NCBI GenBank assembly: GCA_028023455.1 | Contig: JAQFVV010006200.1 | Location: 5,898,506-5,962,505 of the forward strand | DNA length: 64,000 nt | Direction of reading: 5' to 3' | DNA from: Epiperipatus broadwayi | Taxonomy: Eukaryota > Onychophora > Udeonychophora > Euonychophora > Peripatidae | Shown: piece after piece, positions 58,481 to 64,000 of the stretch | How the letters are laid out: the number at the start of each line of letters is the position of its first letter | Position numbering within the stretch: position 1 is the first letter of the stretch | Program-made: the position numbers and the translations under genes | Notes under the pieces: generated by a model | Databases searched by the model: none | What the model was told of the DNA's origin: nothing | What the model saw: only the letters and a program-made list of their open reading frames with translations

Positions 58481-60440
58481 CATGATTCAAATATTCAAAA
58501 CTGAAACCTGAACAAATATATTTTAATTGTACTATATTAAATTCTATATAACAAGATCGTTGGGTGAGGTATTCAGTAATTAAATCAACATTTAATTCAA
58601 TTTAACTTTATATTTCCAACGGACTTCTACTAATTTTCCTATAATATTGACATTATAAAATAACCGAAATACAATAATGCATTCTTTTTATAATATACAG
58701 GTAAGATAGATTTTATTACGTAGCTTATTTCTAATTTGTTTTGCTTTCTTTTATATTACTTAATACTTATAACCAAGGAGTAGCTGGATGCGGAATGATG
58801 TTGAAAATTGATTACAGACTTGTCAACAACCACGCGTCTAACTACGCGGGTGCAAGCAATCACAAACTTCACTATACGTAATGGATAATTTATGAATAAC
58901 CAAATTATATGATAGCCAGGAGTTGACGCTGACATAAAGATACTTTATCATAATGTCAGATACCAACATTCCAAGTTCGCCATCCTTCTCTATTTAACAA
59001 CTATAAATAAACTACCAATAAATTCTTCTTTCTCGGTTAATACGCAATTCCTTTAAAAACCCTAAAACTAATAAATAATGTAAAATGAAAATAATTTTCA
59101 ATTTTAACATTTCTAAATCACTTCAACAAAAGACACATTTTTTTTTTCTAAATAAAAATAAACAGGTTGACTTATCAATTTTTTTTTTAAAAAAAACTTT
59201 ACCAAATTGTCAAGAAAACGAAACTTTAAATTAGTTTAGAACAAAGTGCACATGCAGCTAAAGAATAAAATGTTTCACACTTGTATAAAAAAAAAAAAAA
59301 AAAAACATTTAACCCGCCACCTAGTGAACAATAATCTACCTATTTAATAAAAATGATCAGTAAAGGAAATAAATTGTCATATACTGTACTGTACAAATAC
59401 TTTAGTAAAAAATAAAATATCGAAGACAGAAGAACGAAGGGGAACTATAAAATCAAATATATTAAATTTAGAGACTTTAATCGGCGATATAATTTAATAT
59501 TTTCTCCATATACGACTGGGTAGAGCTTGGAGATTTTTTTCAAGTTAACTTTTTCAGTGAGATATATATCCGAATGTATAAATCTACAGTTAATATGAAT
59601 TCTAGGATATTCGTGGATGGTCAGACGGGAAAACATGACTGTAAATAATACAGCATTAACCACAGATGAAGATGGTATCACAAATCCAGGGGCGCTAAAT
59701 TACAGTTCGCTTTCATTGTAATTACAAACTTAATGAATGAGAATTTGGGCTGCTGTCAATTAGAAGTGAAAGAAATAGTATCCTAGGAAAATTTGAGAGG
59801 AATTTCTAATTGAGAAATTAAAAAAAGAGAGAGAGAGAACTCTGAATCTCGCTAAGATTATGAACTTGATATATATATTGGAATTTTTGCACTCATATTC
59901 ACCCGACTATACTCTTTCATTTTCGCATATATGCAATCTGCTATCTAAATTCTTTATGATCAATTTTAAAAACAAAATAAGATACTAATTCAGTGATAAA
60001 ATAATTTTCGCGAAAGCAGATGGTTTAATGATCAAGTATTTTATTTGTAAGCAATTCGCTAAATCAGCCGATACTTTAACTTTTTGATTGCAGACTCCAA
60101 TGCCATCGCAGGAGGTTTAAAATTTTGAAAAAAAATGTCATGCACTTCTACAGCTGAAATAGTAAGAATGAAAAAAAAAGATTTTTCTCACTTGTTTGCT
60201 CTGATTTTATAATGTACTCAGCACTTTAGGATTTTAAATCTTAAGCTTAAGTCTTGGTGCCCCTCTCACTTAAGTGCTTCTGGGCTATAGCCTCAGAAAT
60301 CCATAACTTTAAGATGGCCCTGAATAATATATTTATTTTAAAAAGAACTAACTTCTCGTTAATAAACGCTTAAAGAGAGTTTGCAAACCATAATATAATG
60401 AAAAGGGACTGCATGAAAATAACAATGAAAAGTGCCTCTG
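58481..60440. other. CpG-containing region, possible 5' end of the MIF4G gene
   Basis: 58780-59700 has more CG dinucleotides than the rest of the window. On the minus strand AAGGATGGCGAACTTGGAAT (ATG at 58983-58981) is a good start context. Ending that exon at 58968 leaves one base, the phase needed by the exon at 54773. This is only a suggestion. A minus-strand frame (59681-59445) has unknown meaning. A run of A at 59288-59305 and T-runs occur. Confidence 0.2.
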
Positions 60441-60449
60441 TAAAATACT

Positions 60450-60750
60450 GGACTAATTTTGCATATCAACTTGATAGCAACTGGTTGAATAAATAGTAGA
60501 ATATCTTGCTGATAAACACTCATTTCAATGATAGAGTAGTTTAGTAATAAACATTTGATGCAGTGAAAAAGTAGTTTACTGATGAGAACAATTAAACTCA
60601 GAAAAGATTGCTGTTAGGCAATCAGTTCAGTGTCAGAATAGTGAACAGTTAATGGATTGTTGGTAGAATAATAATTACAGGTTAGCAATTGACTAAGAGG
60701 TAGAATAGCTTGCTGCTGAGCAATTGATTTAGTGACAGTAGCTTCCTTAG
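60450..60750 (+). repeat. Second array of the tRNA A-box-like minisatellite
   Basis: About eight imperfect units built on AGCAATTGACTAAGAGGTAG AATAGCTTGCTG and related forms, the same consensus as at 5850-6260. Phase and unit length (about 35-40) agree. No ORF is supported. Confidence 0.6.
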
Positions 60751-62565
60751 TTAGAAAAATTGGTTATAGCTCTCAATTAATAAATATATATTTTTAAAAA
60801 ACCTGAATTTTTGAACTTGAACTAGTAATGCTGTAATATCTCCAAGAGATAAGTTAATTGTAACCTGGATAATAGCAAGATCTTCAAAGTAGAACAAATC
60901 TGAGTCATAATTACCCACTCCCCAAAAAAGTAACACGATTGAGACTCTGAATGACAAGGTTAAGAACACGATCATAAAAAATATGCACAGACAGAATGTC
61001 TGTGTGCTCATATTATTACAATGTTTCAAACCAATTGCCATAAATATAGTCATGGATAGCATTTGAATCTTTAAAAGTGATAAATCAAAATTCTAAAATA
61101 GCGAGGGTGGTAGTAAATGAACTAACTTCCTTACAGACATAAACATAAGCAGTATTTTATCATGTATCATTGGATTCCAACATAAATTCAGTAGGGAAAA
61201 CTAGATGAGCATAAAAAAATAAATGGCCATGAATTATATATGCAATTAAAATGTGTGGACTGTATTTTTGGAAATCATAAATGTATATGTGCAATATCCA
61301 TTTACACATTGTAAAGGATTTATTTGACTTTCAGTTAAAATACATCAAATTAAACATAGCAATTACAGAAAGCAAAATGCTGTTGATTTTACATGCAGTT
61401 TTTTTAATGTATGTAAATGCATGTACCCATAAGAGTGTATAAGTATGAAATGATCAAATTTCAATTTGTCCATGAATTTTATATGACTTTAATTGAATTT
61501 TACTATTTCTCTATGTCAATTTAGCTATATACTGGTATTGCTTTTATTTATTTATTTAATAAGCCAATGTACAGGTAGAGAATATGATAATTAAATATTT
61601 AAGTGTTACAGTAACTTTATGTTCAAAATTTTATTATATCAATTTCTAATATGATTTTATTCATGAAAACACACGTTACTGAAATATTTTTTGAAAAAAA
61701 TGAAAACCTATCATAAAGATCTCTTCTCACTAAGATTCTCAATGTGGATTTCCACTCTAAATCTTCTTCATTTAACCAAAAATAAATATATAGAATATTC
61801 TAAAGACAATTGGGATTAGAAGTAATTAGGATACTACAACCAAGACATAAGACTAGATCACTGCTCATAGTATTCCCCTATTTCTTCTATATAATTTACA
61901 CTATCATTTTTAATATTCAGAACACTTCTTCATACTTTCCAGTCATATCAATATTTGAAGTTGTTCCAAATCTTTAATGAATGAATCCATTACTTTTTTT
62001 AAGATGCATAAATGGTGTAATGATGACATTGTAGGTATGTTAGTAGATTATTGCTTATCAGACTTCTCACCCCTAATTATTTTTGAAATTTGCAACTATT
62101 TTAATTATGAATTTTATTTTGCTATTTGTTTTAATATATGAACTTCATTGCAGCTTCATGGGATTTCGACACTGATAGGACCTGAAAAGCATTCCTGCTG
62201 TCATTCAGCAGTTTCTGACAATCAAAAATCAAGTAAATTGCAGTTGCTTCTGCCTGTCAGAGTTATAAACAAAAACCTATTAAATTCATATATAATATTA
62301 TGAATGGAGAGGAGAAAAATAATAGATTATATAAGCTGATTCTATTGGGAAAGTTTTGTTTGGATGGCAGTTAGAAAAAAAAAGCTATGTAAAATGAGTG
62401 CAGCATTCAGAATAAAAAGACTCATATGCGTCCATATTTGACTTTTGTTGAAAAAGCCATTTTTGGAATTCCCGCAAAAAGAATAAGAACAACTAGGAAA
62501 AATTCCACAGAATGTGTTCTATAAACATGACAATCTCTAGTTGTATTTTTATATTGGACTATTTC
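60751..62565. other. AT-rich sequence, nothing firmly recognised
   Basis: A 103-codon minus-strand frame (61062-60751) has a hydrophobic middle but no family match, splice context or neighbour to support it. The rest is AT-rich. Confidence 0.3.
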
Positions 62566-62571
62566 CATTAT

Positions 62572-62790
62572 CTTGGCAGGATGGCTGTTGGTTGGTGCAT
62601 TACTTTAAAATTCAATAATCAAGAATCTAAGAATCCAGTTTCGAATCCCATGCTAGTACTGTCACTGGTCAGGCCAGCAACACCTGAAGAAGAGGGGAGA
62701 ATAATACCTCTCGAAACATTGTGCATATACTAACCTGTTTGATGTGCTATTACTAACAGTTAAATGTATTTGGAATATTTAAATAAATTA
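62572..62790 (+). mobile_element. tRNA-derived SINE with hammerhead-like tail
   Basis: A-box-like TGGCTGTTGGTTGG (62583) and B box AGTTTCGAATCCCA (62637-62650) form a tRNA head. Downstream, CTGAAGA (62684-62690), AGAGG (62691-62695), CCTCT (62707-62711) and CGAAAC (62712-62717) give a perfect 5-bp stem between hammerhead-like boxes, although the core reads CTGAAGA, not CTGATGA. The end is AT-rich with no clear tail. Confidence 0.45.
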
Positions 62791-63700
62791 CGCATATTAG
62801 ATGATAGAAATACAACTAGAACACCATCATCACAAACCTTCAGGAAATGACAATCTCTAACTTATTAAACTCATAATTTTTATTTGATTGATGCTTCACC
62901 AACTGTCAGAGTTAAGGACTTTTATATACTTAATGTTAACAATAATGTTAACAAGGGATCACTATAGTGAAAATTCTTATATAGAAAATTTTGGAGAAAT
63001 ATTTTAATAGCTGAAGAGAACTTTATATGCCACTGATATAATATAAGGGTTACTGTAATAGATTTGGAAATGGTGAAATATCATTTCAATATAATTTCAC
63101 TTCCTACAAATAGCATGTGCATGTATAAGTATATGCTATAGCACCCAAATGAAAATTAATTTCAAGTTACATTATAGATAATTTTAAGTTATATGCTAAA
63201 TTTAATGCCATTTGGGAAAAGTAGGAAAGTTACCATGAGCATCTTATTTTTTGCTAAACTTTTATCAGATTCAACATTTCAAATGTTTTAAGAAACTAAT
63301 CATATCACTTGATAGCTTGAGAGTTGGTTAGAATATGTTATAAATTACCCAAATCAAAATGTGTTTTGTCATATTCTGAAGGCATAGAAGATGTCAGACT
63401 TATTTCCAATGTCTCTTCTCTTTTTATAATAAAAAAATATTCTAAATTATTTCCTGCAACTCTTTTTGTCATTTATCACCTTTTGTGCCATACTATCATT
63501 AGCTATATTATTTTTCTTGAATATTTATTTAAAAACTATATTTTAAGAGTTGTATCTAAGATGAACTATGTACAAAAATGATTTGTACAAATAGATGCAT
63601 TTGTTGGTTTAATTGTAAAAATTCTCATATATATGAAACTATAAATTATAAAAAATTACAGAAAACATCATTACTCTTTTTTATTTTTATTTTCACTGGA
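62791..63700. other. AT-rich sequence, nothing recognised
   Basis: No coding character. The open frame at 63324-63581 has no supporting motif. Confidence 0.35.
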
Positions 63701-63711
63701 AGAATTTTCTT

Positions 63712-63817
63712 CTTCCATATGTCATAGCATCGGCCGGGACGCGAACCCACAACCGTCTGCAACCAACTACTTGCTTGCAAGGCAGCTGCGATGACCTCTC
63801 GGCTAACAATGCTTGAC
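63712..63817 (-). mobile_element. tRNA-only SINE (copy 3) with perfect 12-bp target duplication
   Basis: Minus strand: AGCATTG acceptor, A box GTTAGCCGAGAGG, CTGC-CTTGCAA anticodon loop (TGC in anticodon position), B box GGGTTCGCGTCCC, CGATGCTATGACATA end. AAGAATTTTCTT flanks both sides (63700-63711 and 63818-63829). Same family as 11359 and 35006. Confidence 0.8.
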
Positions 63818-64000
63818 AAGAATTTTCTTATTATTATTATAAAATATTTTAAAGGCCAAATCTAATCAGTCATCTTCAAATTAACTACAAAGAAAAACTG
63901 AAAATGAAGCTGAAATTGAAAAATAACAATTATGTAAATAAATTTTAAAACATTACTATTTCTAACTTTTAGCATATTTAAAATCTTAGTATTAATCAAT

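Noticed and set aside
57675-58504. Two plus-strand frames of 70-78 codons
   Set aside because: They are shadows of the LINE zinc-knuckle fragment on the minus strand.
60751-61062. 103-codon minus-strand frame with hydrophobic middle
   Set aside because: No family, splice or promoter support; it overlaps the edge of a minisatellite and hydrophobic frames are common in AT-rich DNA.
1-64000. CRISPR array, bacterial operon or phage content
   Set aside because: No regularly spaced identical repeats with unique spacers, no ribosome-binding-site-led gene runs; introns and eukaryotic retroelements throughout.

Overview
The window reads as nuclear DNA of an animal, almost certainly an invertebrate. 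It is strongly AT-rich, has spliced genes with long introns (GT..AG sites), has no bacterial-style gene packing, and is crowded with eukaryotic mobile elements. No prokaryotic features were seen. The phylum cannot be fixed from the sequence: chelicerate, mollusc, cnidarian and flatworm genomes can all look like this.

Host genes are sparse. A short terminal exon at 795-894 (+) ends in Gly-Cys-Cys-Ser-stop and is followed by a poly(A) signal; the gene was not identified. On the minus strand, four exons between 54773 and 38028 encode the C-terminal part of a MIF4G-domain protein of the MIF4GD (SLIP1) / CTIF family, a translation factor involved in histone-mRNA or cap-binding-complex-dependent translation. 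Its exons are a Ser/Pro-rich segment (54300-54773), the MIF4G core (50118-50479), an in-frame 45-codon cassette (39843-39977) and the terminal exon (38028-38252). The upstream start is not certain; a possible tiny first exon lies near 58980. A further orphan exon candidate lies at 3927-4073 (+).

Nearly everything else is transposon-derived. In order: a tandem tRNA-like SINE pair (1-400); small hairpin MITEs (2101-2258, 4761-4836, 5345-5442, 7863-7984, 9567-9662); a tRNA-A-box-like minisatellite (5850-6260, with a second array at 60450-60750); a hAT transposon with terminal repeats and an 8-bp target duplication (11896-14572); a degenerate APE/RT LINE ending in poly(A) (about 15020-19055); a mariner MITE and a dead mariner transposase (24353-26000); two unassigned DNA transposons with 8-bp target duplications (26264-28178 and 40418-42152); RTE-type LINE pieces (7160, 21010, 33360, 40128, 43370-46445); a Penelope-like RT/GIY-YIG remnant (47108-48311); zinc-knuckle 3' ends of another LINE (31570 and 57640); and three roughly 100-bp tRNA-only SINEs, two with clear target duplications.

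Two themes stand out. First, several repeats occur as head-to-head inverted pairs forming very long palindromes (23100-23830, 33978-34218, 39483-39722, 48640-49352, 51676-51950, 52983-53800, 56596-56874). Second, a dispersed repeat family (6690, 33990, 34170, 34580, 51800) carries a motif set matching a minimal type I hammerhead ribozyme. Its proposed stem I changes in a compensatory way between copies. This is the most interesting signal in the window.
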